Counted from the stretch's first letter, positions 1 through 10,163 are shown. The stretch: 64,000 nt of DNA from DAOUJW01 sp034422115 (GCA_034422115.1 DAOUJW010000009.1:1-64000), one strand, 5' to 3'. Program-made: numbers and translations. The notes: generated by a model not told the origin, from the sequence alone.

Positions 1-20
1 GTTCGGGTTCTGAGCTAGCA

Positions 21-83
21 GGACGTGACGGTCAAGCTGAGCTCCGGTCTCTTGTACCCAGGGTGATCCGACCTGTCACGTCC
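21..83 (-). other. Inverted repeat, possible structured RNA
   Basis: Perfect 9-bp arms GGACGTGAC (21-29) and GTCACGTCC (75-83) enclose 45 bases that contain shorter complementary pieces (GGTC/GACC and an AGCT-based palindrome). On the minus strand a TATCTT element lies a few bases upstream of the arm, so an RNA could start near the stem and run out of the window to the left. It lies downstream of the rpe stop codon. I do not recognise the family; it could be a leader of a gene outside the window. The rest of 1-142 holds nothing else I can name. Confidence 0.3.
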
Positions 84-142
84 TCTCTATAAGATACAAG
101 GGTGAGCGGGAAAGTGGCATCACAGACACCCCGAAAAGGAGG

Positions 143-817
143 CTATACGGCAAGCGCCTCCTTGAGCCGCTTGATCGCTGCCTCTACACCGTCCGGGTAG
201 TCGTACACGGCAGATCCCGCCACCGCTATGTCCGCCCCGGCCCTTGCCACCAGCGACGCCGTTTCGAGATTCACGCCGCCATCGACCTCCAGCTGCGCCG
301 ACACCCCGCGCCTGTCCATTATGCTACGCACGCGGGCTATCTTCCGAGGGCTCTCCGGGATGAACCTCTGGGCGGGATAGCCCGGGTTGACGCTCATCAC
401 CAGAACCTGGTCCATCCAGTGCAGCGCGCCCTCTATGGCGAGGACGGAGGTGCCCGGGTTTATGGCCACGCCGGCCCTGGCCCCGCGCTCCTTGATCATC
501 TCTATGGCCCGGTGCAGGTGGGTGCAGGCCTCCGCGTGAAACGTGACGATGTCCGCGCCGGCGTCCAGGAAGGATGGTATCTGCTTCTCCGGGTCTGCGA
601 CCATCATGTGCACATCCAGTGGGAGGTCCGTCCAGCCCTTGAGGGCCTCCACGGTGCGCGGCCCCCACGTAAGGGCGGGGACAAAGTGCCCGTCCATGAT
701 GTCCACGTGTATCATGTCCGCGCCGGCGCGAGTGGCCTCCGCGACAGACTCGCCCAGGCGCGCGAAGTCCGCCGAAAGTATGGACGGAGCCAGCTTCACG
801 GGCGGTCTCTCAGTCAA
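143..817 (-). CDS. rpe: Ribulose-phosphate 3-epimerase
   Basis: Interconverts ribulose 5-phosphate and xylulose 5-phosphate in the cytosolic pentose phosphate or Calvin pathways. The 224-residue protein is full length for this TIM-barrel family. The N-terminal LAPSILSADFARLGE, the metal/catalytic HVDIMDGHFVP (His37, Asp39), DVHMM (His70), MSVNPG and LEVDGGVN (Asp179) are all present. It is the last gene of the arginine operon: its start overlaps the argH stop by 8 bp, implying translational coupling. There is no obvious metabolic link to arginine. Identification is secure. Confidence 0.96.
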   Translation of the reverse strand: MTERPPVKLAPSILSADFARLGESVAEATRAGADMIHVDIMDGHFVPALTWGPRTVEALKGWTDLPLDVHMMVADPEKQIPSFLDAGADIVTFHAEACTHLHRAIEMIKERGARAGVAINPGTSVLAIEGALHWMDQVLVMSVNPGYPAQRFIPESPRKIARVRSIMDRRGVSAQLEVDGGVNLETASLVARAGADIAVAGSAVYDYPDGVEAAIKRLKEALAV

Positions 818-2162
818 GGGACGCCTCCAGAAGCAGTCTGGCCTGCCTTATGCCGTCCTCCACTTGCTTCGGACCCGTTCCTCCCTTCACGTCCCGGGCG
901 GCAATGGAGGTCTCGGCGCTGATGGCGTATACGTCTTCGTCGAAGCGCGGGGAGAACCGCTTGTACTCGGACATCTCCACCTCCTCAAGCCCCTTGCCCT
1001 GTGCGGCGGCGTGCCTGGTCAGCTCCGCCACTATGCCGTGAGCGGCGCGGAAGGGTTCGCCCTTCGCCACCAGGTAGTCGGCGAGGTCCGTGGCCAGCAT
1101 GTAGCCGTCCCGCGCGGCGCGGTCGGTGCGCTCCGGGCTCACCTCCATCGTTTCAATCATCCCGGCGAACACCTCCAGAGTGCCCAGCAGGGTGTCCACC
1201 GTATCGAAGAAGCCCTCCTTGTCCTCCTGGAGGTCACGGTTGTAGGTCAGCGGAAGGCCCTTGAGCAGGGTGAGCAGCCCCATGAGGTGGCCGTAGACGC
1301 GGCCCGTCTTGCCCCGTGCCAGCTCCGCAAAGTCCGGGTTGCGCTTCTGGGGCATGATGCTGCTGCCGGTGGTGTAGCGGTCCGCCAGGCGCACAAAGCC
1401 GAACTCCTGGGAAGACCACAGTACCATCTCCTCAGCCATACGCGACAGGTGCATCATGCAGGCGGCCGCGGCGGCGTGGTAGTCCACCAGGAAGTCCCTG
1501 TCCGCGACGGCGTCCATGCTGTTCACGCTGACCCGGCTGAAACCAAGCTCCTTGGCCACGAACTCCCTGTCGATGGGGTAAGGAACGCCGGCCAGAGCGC
1601 CGCTCCCCAGGGGAAGGACGTCGGTGCGGCGGAGGCATTCGTTAAAGCGCTCCCTGTCCCTCTGGAGCATTTGGAAGTAGGCCAGCAGGTGATGGGAAAG
1701 GAGAACTGGCTGGGCACGCTGCAGATGCGTGTAGCCGGGTATAATCACCTCTCTGTTGGCCTCAGCAACCGAGACAAGAGCTTCCTGAAGCGCCTTGATG
1801 CTCCACAGGGTGTCCCCTATCGCCTCCTTGCAGTAGAGGCGCACGTCGGTGACAACCTGGTCGTTGCGGGAGCGTGCGGTGTGGAGCTTTCCGGCAACGT
1901 CCCCAATCTTGCGGAAGAGCGCGGCCTCTATGTTCATGTGGAGGTCTTCCAGGTCCTCCCGCCACTCGAAGGAGCCGTCCTCTATGTCCTTTTGGATGGA
2001 CGCGAGTCCCTCGACGATAAGCTGAGCCTCCTCGTGGGAGATGATGCCCTGCTTCCCCAGCATACGGGCGTGGGCTATCGACCCGGCAATGTCCTGCTTG
2101 TACAGCCGCTGGTCGTAGGAAAGGGAGACGGTGTAGGAGGATGTTCTGTCTTGGCTGGTCAT
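810..2162 (-). CDS. argH: Argininosuccinate lyase
   Basis: Last step of arginine synthesis: splits argininosuccinate into arginine and fumarate. The 450 residues carry HTARSRNDQV (about 94-103), GYTHLQRAQP (143-152) and the fumarase/aspartase signature GSSIMPQKRN (266-275) with the catalytic serine. The ATG is preceded directly by an in-frame TAG and has GGGAG upstream, so the start cannot lie further out in this frame. The protein begins at TSSYTVSL, without the short W/R-GGRF-type segment that most lyases carry at the extreme N-terminus. A repeat lies immediately upstream, so slight N-terminal erosion is possible. The active-site motifs are intact. Confidence 0.95.
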   Translation of the reverse strand: MTSQDRTSSYTVSLSYDQRLYKQDIAGSIAHARMLGKQGIISHEEAQLIVEGLASIQKDIEDGSFEWREDLEDLHMNIEAALFRKIGDVAGKLHTARSRNDQVVTDVRLYCKEAIGDTLWSIKALQEALVSVAEANREVIIPGYTHLQRAQPVLLSHHLLAYFQMLQRDRERFNECLRRTDVLPLGSGALAGVPYPIDREFVAKELGFSRVSVNSMDAVADRDFLVDYHAAAAACMMHLSRMAEEMVLWSSQEFGFVRLADRYTTGSSIMPQKRNPDFAELARGKTGRVYGHLMGLLTLLKGLPLTYNRDLQEDKEGFFDTVDTLLGTLEVFAGMIETMEVSPERTDRAARDGYMLATDLADYLVAKGEPFRAAHGIVAELTRHAAAQGKGLEEVEMSEYKRFSPRFDEDVYAISAETSIAARDVKGGTGPKQVEDGIRQARLLLEASLD

Positions 2163-2198
2163 CTATAACTCCCGTCCGGCGTCACTCTCGCGCAGGGA

Positions 2199-2402
2199 GG
2201 CTTTTGCGTAGTTACCACCAAAGCTCCATACCACCGTCATTCCCGCTTTCGAAGACCTTTGCACAACTACGGCGCCATTTCGAAAGAAGTACGTTTTCCG
2301 TCATTCCCGCGAAAGCGGGAATCTAAAGGCTTTCTTTCACAGCTCATCGCAGTTTTGCAGACAGCTATCTCAGATTCCTGCTTCCGCAGGAATGACGGAA
2401 AC
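2199..2402. repeat. Palindromic intergenic repeat cluster
   Basis: The gap between the DUF5678-like gene and argH is filled by repeats. The main unit is 2300-2396: GTCATTCCCGCGAAAGCGGG at the left and a CCTGCTTCCGCAGGAATGAC-like right end, each end itself a small palindrome. A partial unit starts near 2239. A looser pair (GCTTTTGCGTAGTTACC near 2209 and ACCTTTGCACAACTACGG near 2257) is inverted around it and recurs near 45585 and 45770. These are non-coding, REP/MITE-like elements; related copies occur at 12067-12137 and 37709-37733. Confidence 0.75.
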
Positions 2403-2410
2403 CTCTGGCA

Positions 2411-2647
2411 TTACACAGGCCGATACTTGACAGAAGCTGGCAGGGTTATAGGTGAGGCCCCGACCTGCCTGATGAGGTAAGGCCCTCGCCCGAATTTCCG
2501 TACTGCCTCCGCGGCCGCGTCTTCGAATTTCTCGTAAGTATCTATCAGCTGTCCGTCATGCACAACAACCCACTTGCCAAAGTAGTCGGCCTCAAGGACA
2601 TCCCGCATCTTCTCGTACGCGGCTATCTCTTCACTGAGCAACGCCAT
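2411..2647 (-). CDS. Small DUF5678-like protein
   Basis: A 78-residue soluble protein with the pattern YEKMRDVLEADYFGKWVVVH, then DGQLIDTYEKFEDA and FGRGPYLIRQVGASP. This fits the short DUF5678-type family (gkWVv.hdg.lvg.y..fe.A....fg..p..irqVg), whose function is unknown. It sits between argG (44 bp downstream) and the repeat upstream of argH, in operon orientation. There is no sign of a membrane segment or catalytic motif. The family call is from memory of the pattern, so moderate. Confidence 0.7.
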   Translation of the reverse strand: MALLSEEIAAYEKMRDVLEADYFGKWVVVHDGQLIDTYEKFEDAAAEAVRKFGRGPYLIRQVGASPITLPASVKYRPV

Positions 2648-2691
2648 GATCCCCCTCCCGTGCTCTCAGTATATCCCAGGCGAGTCCGCCC

Positions 2692-3915
<1,224 letters not shown>

Positions 3916-3917
3916 AT

Positions 3918-5108
3918 CTATCCCACCGCCACTTCCTTCAGAGCTACCTCCAGCTTCCCAAGGGCCTCGTCCACCTCATCCGCCGACACGTTCAGGGGCG
4001 GCATAAGGCGAATGGCGTTGGGCCGCAGGGGGTTGAGAAGCAGCCCCTCCTCGTTGCACCTGGCGACAAGCTGTGGGGCTATCTCGCCGTTCAGCTGGAT
4101 GGCCAGCAGAAGCCCAAGGCCGCGCACCTCCGTGATTATGGGGTATCGGGACTTCAGGCCCTCCAACCCCTGGTTCAGGCGCTGGCCCATTGTCCTGACG
4201 TTGGCCGATACGTCGTTCTTGATAACGTAGTCCACCACAGCGGCGGCCCCGGCGCACGTCAGCACGTTGCCTCCAAAGGTTGAGCCGTGGTCGCCGGGGG
4301 CCAGCAGGCAGAACTTCTCCTTGGCCAGGAAAGCGCCGATGGGCACGCCTCCGCCCAGGCCCTTGGCAAGGGTGATGGCGTCCGGCTCCACGCCGAACTG
4401 CTCGTAGCCGAACAGCGTGCCCAGACGTCCCAGGCCCGTCTGCACCTCGTCCAGGATCATCACAAGGTTGTTCTCGTCGCACCACTCCCGGACCTGCTTC
4501 AGGTAGTCCGGCGACGGCACGTTGACGCCGCCCTCTCCCTGCACTGGTTCAATCATCACGGCGCAGGTCTCGTCGTTAGTGGCCTCCTTGATGGCGTCAA
4601 TGTCGTCGTAGGGGACGTTCACAAAGCCCGGGGACAGGGGCTGCCACTGCTCCTGGTAGTGAGGCTGGCCCGTGGCCGCGGCCATAGCCAGCGTCCGGCC
4701 GTGGAAGGAGTTGAGGGCCGTTATCACCTGGTAGGCTCCGTTGGCGTGAATGCGGCCGTACTTCCGGGCCAGCTTTATCGCGCCCTCGTTGGCCTCCGCG
4801 CCGCTGTTACTGAAGAAGACGCGGTCCAGGCAGCTGTTGTCCACCAGGAGCCGCGCCAACTCAACCTGTGGCACCGTGAAGAACTGGTTGGAGGTCTGGA
4901 TAAGGGTGGCGGCCTGCTCCTGGATAGCCTTGACCTGAACGGGGTGTGAGTGCCCCAGGCTGTTCACCGCCCAGCCGGACGTGAAGTCAAGGTACTCCTT
5001 GCCGTCCTCGTCCCACACCCTTGTGCCCTGCCCTCGCACGATGACGATGGGCTGGCGGCGAGCCACCTGCATGTAGTATTTGCTCTCCAGTTCTCTCAAA
5101 GCGCTCAC
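3918..5108 (-). CDS. argD: Acetylornithine aminotransferase
   Basis: PLP-dependent class III aminotransferase converting N-acetylglutamate semialdehyde to N-acetylornithine. The 396 residues include the PLP-binding SGAEANEGAIKLAR (102-115), MILDEVQTGLGR with the ring-nitrogen Asp220, and Lys249 in LAKGLGGGVPIGAF as the Schiff-base lysine. Translation starts at GTG, overlapping the UPF0182 stop by 4 bp (GTGA). Class III transaminases can use ornithine or other amines, but location between argJ/argB and argG/argH fixes the role. Confidence 0.94.
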   Translation of the reverse strand: MSALRELESKYYMQVARRQPIVIVRGQGTRVWDEDGKEYLDFTSGWAVNSLGHSHPVQVKAIQEQAATLIQTSNQFFTVPQVELARLLVDNSCLDRVFFSNSGAEANEGAIKLARKYGRIHANGAYQVITALNSFHGRTLAMAAATGQPHYQEQWQPLSPGFVNVPYDDIDAIKEATNDETCAVMIEPVQGEGGVNVPSPDYLKQVREWCDENNLVMILDEVQTGLGRLGTLFGYEQFGVEPDAITLAKGLGGGVPIGAFLAKEKFCLLAPGDHGSTFGGNVLTCAGAAAVVDYVIKNDVSANVRTMGQRLNQGLEGLKSRYPIITEVRGLGLLLAIQLNGEIAPQLVARCNEEGLLLNPLRPNAIRLMPPLNVSADEVDEALGKLEVALKEVAVG

Positions 5109-7975
5109 TGGGCGCCTCCTTCCTCAGTCTGTATCATCTCTTCCAGGGCCTGCTCCAGCCGGTCCAGAGCCTGCCGTATCTCCTCGATGGCGTCCTGGAC
5201 GTCCTGGAGGCGCGGGTCGTCGGTCGGCGGCGCGCCGTCATCGGGCGGCGGGCCGGTGTCCGTGGGCGGCGCGCCCTCGTCCGGCAGGTCTCCCACCAGC
5301 AGCGCGTCCAGCGCGCTCCTGAAGTCGTCCTTCATCACCACCCTCTTTGCGTCGGCAACGATGACCTGCTTCAGCTCCGGGAAGGCGATGTTCTCCGCCT
5401 GGATGTAGAGGGGTTCCACGTACATCAGGAACTGCTCGTCCTCATGGACAATGGGTATCACCAGCAGGTTGCCCCTGATACACCTGGCGCCTCTCTGGCA
5501 GAGCAGGGTGAACTGCTGCTTGATGGTGAAGTCGTTGTCGATGCGGGCCTCAACCTGCTCCGGGCCGTCTACCTGTGTGCCCTTGGGGAAGAGGAAGGAC
5601 TTCAGGCTGCCGTACTGGCCCTTGTCGTCGTCGCTGCGGGCCGCCAGCCACGCCACCTGGTTGGGCTTGTCCAGCGGAGTGAAGGGCAGCAGGAGAACAA
5701 ACTCCTCCTTCTCCTCACCGGGCAGCTTCATGATGACGTAGTAAGGCTCCATGGGCTGCTCCGCGTCAAAGAACAGCTCCCTGGGCACGCTCCACGGGTC
5801 CTCCCGGTTGTAGAAGTCTATGGTGTCCCTCATGTGATACAGGAGGTACTTCTCCGCCTGGATGGAGAAGAAGTCCTCCGGATAGCGAATGTGGGGGCTC
5901 AGGTACTCCGGGAACTCGGACCTGGGCTTGAAGAGATCGGGGAACACCTTGGCGTACGTGCGGACTATTGCGTCTTCCTCGTCGAAGATGTAGAAGTCCA
6001 CGTCCCCGTTGTAGGCGTCAATGACCGCCTTCACGCTGTTGCGAATGTAGTTTATGTCTTCGTCGTACGGGTCCGAGTACGGGTACTGGCTGGTGGTGGT
6101 GTAGGCGTCCTGAATCCACCACAGCTTGCCGTCCGCCACTACCATGTAGGGGTCGTCGTCCAGCTTCAGGAAGGGCGCTATCTCACCGACCCGGTCCTGG
6201 ATCTCGCGCCGGTACTGGATGCGGCTGTCCTGGCCCAGGGCCCCGCTGATGAGTATGTTGATGTCCGCGAACTCCCAGGCGTAGGCCATCCGGCGCAGCA
6301 GAGAGCTCACGTGGACTCCGCCTTCGCCCGCATATCTGGTCCGCACCGGGGAGTTGGTCTCGATGGCGGGATAGTCGAACTCCGGCTCCAGGGAGTTGAC
6401 GATAACGTAGTTGGCGCTGTTCTCCCCGTAGTATATCTGGGGCTGTGTCACCTCCGGCACAAAGCCTGCCAAGGACTCCTTGCCCGGCCCCGGCGGAATG
6501 TCCTTGAGGAAGAACTCAGGCCTCCCCTCAGGGGTGAACTCCGTTGTGGGGCTGATAGCCACGCCAAAGCCGTGGGTGAACTGGAGGCGGCTGTTGACCC
6601 AGGACTGGGACTCCTCCGGCAGGTCCTCCGGGAACAGCTCCCGGGCGCCAAGCATCACCTGGCGTATCTTCCCGTCTATCTCGTAGCGGTCGACGTCCAC
6701 GTCTGCAAACCTGTAGTAGGTGCGGAAGAACTGCACCTGGTTGTAGACGCTCCTCAGGGGCCGGTGGTCCCACAACCGCACGTTGTCAATGGTCTCCGGG
6801 TTGGCGGTCACCGTCTCGACGGTCAGCGGCTTGAGCTCGCCAGCCTCGTCGCCCGTGGAGACGGTGGCAAGGTCATAGGACTCCTCCTCAATGCGGTCCA
6901 GAGCAAAGCCCTGGCGCGTGAAGTCGATGCTGCGGGGTATGTACTCCCGCTCCTTCTCCAACTCATTGGGGTTGACCTGGAAGCGCTGCACCAGGGCCGG
7001 GTAGACGTTGCCAACTATAATGGCCGCCGCGACCCACAGGCCTATCGATCCCACAATGAGCCGCGTGGAGCGGAAGTATGAGTTGGCCAGGAGCAGCAGG
7101 CCGACAATCGCGCTGATGACCAGCAGAATGCGGAGAGCCGGAAGCCGGGCGTTCAACTCCGTGTAGCCCGCGCCGAATATCGCCCCGCTTGGGGAGAACA
7201 GGAGCTTGTGAATCTCTATCCAGTTGTTCCACGATGTAACAAGGAGCAGCAACCCCAGCAGGATGGAGGCGTGAGCAATCATCCTGGGTGTGATCCCCTG
7301 GGGGATGTTGATCCCCCTCAAGCTCATGTTCAGCATGTATATTGCGCCGGAGCCAACCAGGGTTACTATAAGAGCGCCCAGCAGCCATCCCTGGGCCAGG
7401 CTGTGCACCGGCAGGGTGAACACGTAGAAGGCCACGTTCCTGTTGAACACCGGATCCTCGGCGGGGATACTCTCGCCCGATGCCGACACCGTTGTGAAAG
7501 AGACCTCGTTGATGAACCGGAGCAGAGTCTCCCACTGGCCGGCCACCAGAGACCCGAAGATGATGGCGAGCAGGAATATCGCCAGGGCTATGGCCCACCG
7601 GAATAGCTGGGTAATGATCTCGTAGACCTGCTCCGATACCGGGATGCCCGGCTCGCCCCTGGAGGACCTGTACGCGAAGATGGCGTTGGGCACTATGATC
7701 AGGGTAAAGAGGACGGCCCCGGCAAGGAACAGCCACACCCTTGTCGTGAGAACCTTGAGGTAGACGGAGGTGTAAGCCAGGTTGTCGAACCAGAGCCAGT
7801 TGGTGTATATCTGCCGGAACAGGTTGGCAAGGACGAAGAGGGCGATGAGACCGCCAAAGATGAGTCCCCACTTCACCAGTGGACGCGGGTCAATGGGCAG
7901 TACAAACTCGCCGCCATCCTGATCCGAGAACGGGCCGTCGTCCGCATTGCCAGAGTTGCCTCTGTAGAAGGCCAT
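5105..7975 (-). CDS. UPF0182 family large membrane protein
   Basis: A 956-residue member of UPF0182 (COG1615). About seven hydrophobic segments lie in the first 330 residues (e.g. WGLIFGGLIALFVLANLF, VWLFLAGAVLFTLIIVPNAI, ILLVISAIVGLLLLANSY). A very large hydrophilic, probably extracytoplasmic part follows, with family blocks such as VWDHRPL-type and ENSANYVIVN. The C-terminus has a Pro/Asp-rich linker (PPTDTGPPPDDGAPPTDD) and a final helix. The biochemical function of the family is unknown. It overlaps both neighbours (TAATG with argB, GTGA with argD), so it is translated inside the arginine operon, which is unusual. Confidence 0.9.
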   Translation of the reverse strand: MAFYRGNSGNADDGPFSDQDGGEFVLPIDPRPLVKWGLIFGGLIALFVLANLFRQIYTNWLWFDNLAYTSVYLKVLTTRVWLFLAGAVLFTLIIVPNAIFAYRSSRGEPGIPVSEQVYEIITQLFRWAIALAIFLLAIIFGSLVAGQWETLLRFINEVSFTTVSASGESIPAEDPVFNRNVAFYVFTLPVHSLAQGWLLGALIVTLVGSGAIYMLNMSLRGINIPQGITPRMIAHASILLGLLLLVTSWNNWIEIHKLLFSPSGAIFGAGYTELNARLPALRILLVISAIVGLLLLANSYFRSTRLIVGSIGLWVAAAIIVGNVYPALVQRFQVNPNELEKEREYIPRSIDFTRQGFALDRIEEESYDLATVSTGDEAGELKPLTVETVTANPETIDNVRLWDHRPLRSVYNQVQFFRTYYRFADVDVDRYEIDGKIRQVMLGARELFPEDLPEESQSWVNSRLQFTHGFGVAISPTTEFTPEGRPEFFLKDIPPGPGKESLAGFVPEVTQPQIYYGENSANYVIVNSLEPEFDYPAIETNSPVRTRYAGEGGVHVSSLLRRMAYAWEFADINILISGALGQDSRIQYRREIQDRVGEIAPFLKLDDDPYMVVADGKLWWIQDAYTTTSQYPYSDPYDEDINYIRNSVKAVIDAYNGDVDFYIFDEEDAIVRTYAKVFPDLFKPRSEFPEYLSPHIRYPEDFFSIQAEKYLLYHMRDTIDFYNREDPWSVPRELFFDAEQPMEPYYVIMKLPGEEKEEFVLLLPFTPLDKPNQVAWLAARSDDDKGQYGSLKSFLFPKGTQVDGPEQVEARIDNDFTIKQQFTLLCQRGARCIRGNLLVIPIVHEDEQFLMYVEPLYIQAENIAFPELKQVIVADAKRVVMKDDFRSALDALLVGDLPDEGAPPTDTGPPPDDGAPPTDDPRLQDVQDAIEEIRQALDRLEQALEEMIQTEEGGAQ

Positions 7976-8781
7976 TACGCCTGACCTATCCGTGTGCCCA
8001 CGGGCCGGCCTTCAATGAGGTCCAGGAGGGCGCGGCTCTTTCTGCCGTCGGCTATCTGGGACACCCTCACGCCCTCCAGGGCGCGCAGGCACGCCTCCAC
8101 CTTGGGCACCATGCCCCCGGCAACCGTGCCGGACTGAATGAGGGCCTGGCCCTCCTCGGTAGTGAGGCTGTTGATGAGGCTCTGGTCGGAGTTGAGGACG
8201 CCCTCAACGTCGGTCAGAAAGACCATCGACTCGGCCTTCAGGGCCCGGGCTATCTCCCCTGCGGCGGTGTCCCCGTTCACGTTGAGAAGCATGCCGCTGT
8301 GCTCGGAGGAGTCCATGACGTGAACGGCCACGGGCGCGATGACCGGGATGTAGCCGGCGGCCAGCGCTCCGTGTATGGGGCCGGTGTCAACGTCCACAAC
8401 CTGCCCAACAAGCCCCAGGTCGGGGTCCAGAATCCGGCCCTGAAGCATCCCGCCGTCCACACCGCTCATGCCCAGGGCCCTGCCCCCCAGCGACTGGATG
8501 GAGGACACAAGCTCCTTGTTCACCAGACCGCAAAGGACAGCCGACACTATCTCCATGCTGGCGGCGTCCGTCACCCGGAGGCCCCGCACGAACTGCGGCT
8601 CCGCTCCCACCTTGCCCATCCACTCGGAGATGACCGCGCCTCCGCCGTGCACCACTACGGGCGCGGCTCCCCTCTTCTGAAGAGCCACCAGGTCCTCAAG
8701 GGTGGTGTCCTCGCTTCCGAGGATACTGCCGCCTATCTTGACGACCAGAGACGGGGTGATTGTAGAGTTTTTGCTTGCCAT
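7975..8781 (-). CDS. argB: Acetylglutamate kinase
   Basis: Phosphorylates N-acetylglutamate, the second step of the cyclic arginine pathway. At 268 residues it is a typical short amino-acid-kinase-fold enzyme. Lys15 lies in VVKIGGS, the glycine loop in VVVHGGGAVISEWM, and FLTDVEGVLN and GGMVPKVEACLRAL cover the ATP and substrate sites. There is no long N-terminal extension of the kind often seen in arginine-inhibited forms. Its stop shares a base with the UPF0182 start (TAATG), and it follows argJ by 28 bp. Confidence 0.95.
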   Translation of the reverse strand: MASKNSTITPSLVVKIGGSILGSEDTTLEDLVALQKRGAAPVVVHGGGAVISEWMGKVGAEPQFVRGLRVTDAASMEIVSAVLCGLVNKELVSSIQSLGGRALGMSGVDGGMLQGRILDPDLGLVGQVVDVDTGPIHGALAAGYIPVIAPVAVHVMDSSEHSGMLLNVNGDTAAGEIARALKAESMVFLTDVEGVLNSDQSLINSLTTEEGQALIQSGTVAGGMVPKVEACLRALEGVRVSQIADGRKSRALLDLIEGRPVGTRIGQA

Positions 8782-8809
8782 AAGGGATTCCGCAGTAGGC
8801 TGTCTGAAA

Positions 8810-10027
8810 TCAGGTGGTGTAGGCGCTGTTGAAGGTAACGTACTCCTCGCTCAGGTCGCAGCCCCAGGCGGTGGCCGAGGCGTCGCCCATGTTCAGGCTG
8901 AGGCGAATGGATATATCGTCGCCCCTCATGGTGGCGACCACGGCGTCCTTGAAGAAAGGAATGGGCTTACCCTCTTCCATGAGGCAAATGCCGTTGATGT
9001 AGAGGGCTATCCCCTCCTCCACCACGTTGGCGCCGCTGTAGCCCAACGCCACGATGATACGACCCCAGTTGGGGTCTCCTCCGTGGATTGCGCTCTTCAC
9101 CAGCATGGATGAGGACACGGCCCGCGCCGCGGTCCTGGCGTCGGCTTCAGTGAGCGCGCCGTCCACCACGACCTCAATGAGCTTGCTGGCGCCCTCCCCG
9201 TCCCTGGCTATCTCCTTTGCCAGGGCCGTGCAAACCTCCGTCAGCGCATGCCGGAAGGCGTCTCCGCCTGGGGTTTCCCAGTCAAACTCGTCGCCGCCCG
9301 CCATGCCGTTGGCCAGCAGCAGCACGGTGTCGTTGGTGCTGGTGTCGCCGTCCACGGTTATCATGTTGAAGGACGCGTCGACCGCCAGGCTGAGGGATTC
9401 CTGGAGAAAGTCCCGGCCCACCGGGGCGTCCGTCGCCAGGAAGGCCAGCATAGTCGCCATATTGGGGTGCACCATGCCTGATCCCTTGGCAATGCCGCCC
9501 AAGGTGTACGTTGTCCCTTCGACATCGAACGACACCGCGTACTCCTTGGAGCGGGTGTCCGTTGTGCAGATGGCCCGCGCCATTGGGCTGCCGCCATCGG
9601 GCGAAAGCTGGATATTCTCCATGCCCCTGTTGATGAGGGCCATGGGCAGCTCCACGCCCACCAGCCCGGTGCTCATGGGCAGCACAAGCTCCGGCTCAAG
9701 GCCCAGGTGTCGGGCGGCAAGGGCGGCCATATCGATGGCGTCAATCATTCCCTGCTCACCCACGCAGGCGTTGGCGACACCGCTGTTGCAGACAATTGCC
9801 TGGGCGCGCCCGGTGGAGACCCGCTGCTCGTCCAGGACAACGGAGGGAGACCTCAGCTTGTTGGTGGTGAACGTGCCTGCCACGCTGCACGGCACATCGG
9901 AGCAGACAACCCCCAGGTCGAGCTTGTCCTCCGCGTAGGTTCGGATGCCGGCGTAGGTGGCCCCAGCCGAGAAGCCCTGCGGCGACGTTATGGTGCCCTT
10001 GTCCAGCCAGTTCAGTTCAATAGTCAA
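8810..10027 (-). CDS. argJ: Bifunctional ornithine acetyltransferase/N-acetylglutamate synthase
   Basis: Transfers the acetyl group from acetylornithine to glutamate, allowing acetyl recycling in arginine synthesis. The 405-residue precursor carries KGSGMVHPNMATMLAFLATD, with autocleavage expected just before Thr192, giving alpha and beta chains. The C-terminal TAWGCDLSEEYVTFNSAYTT is typical. First gene of the operon, with a divergent promoter region at 10028-10163. No argC or argF is in this window, so those steps must be encoded elsewhere. Mono- versus bifunctionality cannot be read from sequence alone. Confidence 0.95.
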   Translation of the reverse strand: MTIELNWLDKGTITSPQGFSAGATYAGIRTYAEDKLDLGVVCSDVPCSVAGTFTTNKLRSPSVVLDEQRVSTGRAQAIVCNSGVANACVGEQGMIDAIDMAALAARHLGLEPELVLPMSTGLVGVELPMALINRGMENIQLSPDGGSPMARAICTTDTRSKEYAVSFDVEGTTYTLGGIAKGSGMVHPNMATMLAFLATDAPVGRDFLQESLSLAVDASFNMITVDGDTSTNDTVLLLANGMAGGDEFDWETPGGDAFRHALTEVCTALAKEIARDGEGASKLIEVVVDGALTEADARTAARAVSSSMLVKSAIHGGDPNWGRIIVALGYSGANVVEEGIALYINGICLMEEGKPIPFFKDAVVATMRGDDISIRLSLNMGDASATAWGCDLSEEYVTFNSAYTT

Positions 10028-10049
10028 CTTCTACCTCACCCTTTCACAC

Positions 10050-10101
10050 TTGGAACGATTTGAAGTATAACACTATACTAGAGCATAGCAAAAGGTTTCA
10101 A
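10050..10101. promoter_or_regulatory. Divergent promoters sharing a palindrome (argJ / 10164 gene)
   Basis: Rightward: TTGGAA (10050-10055), 18 bp, TATACT (10074-10079). Leftward towards argJ: TTGAAA (10096-10101 on the minus strand), 18 bp, TATAGT (10072-10077), or alternatively TTTGCT (10087-10092), 17 bp, TATACT (10064-10069). The core AGTATA-ACAC-TATACT (10064-10079) is a perfect 6-bp-arm palindrome, so a dimeric repressor could control both directions. It does not resemble the enterobacterial ARG box. Inferred by eye. Confidence 0.5.
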
Positions 10102-10163
10102 CAGATAGACGGATAGCGAAGCCGTACCCTGGAAAGGGCAAACGGAGAGAAGAGACCGAGCAA

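Noticed and set aside
543..2168. Long plus-strand open frame across rpe and argH
   Set aside because: It runs antisense to two fully supported enzymes with intact motifs; it arises from high GC and has no family-like sequence. The same applies to the other long antisense frames over argG, UPF0182, adenine deaminase, rpsB, coxL and the CoA-transferase.
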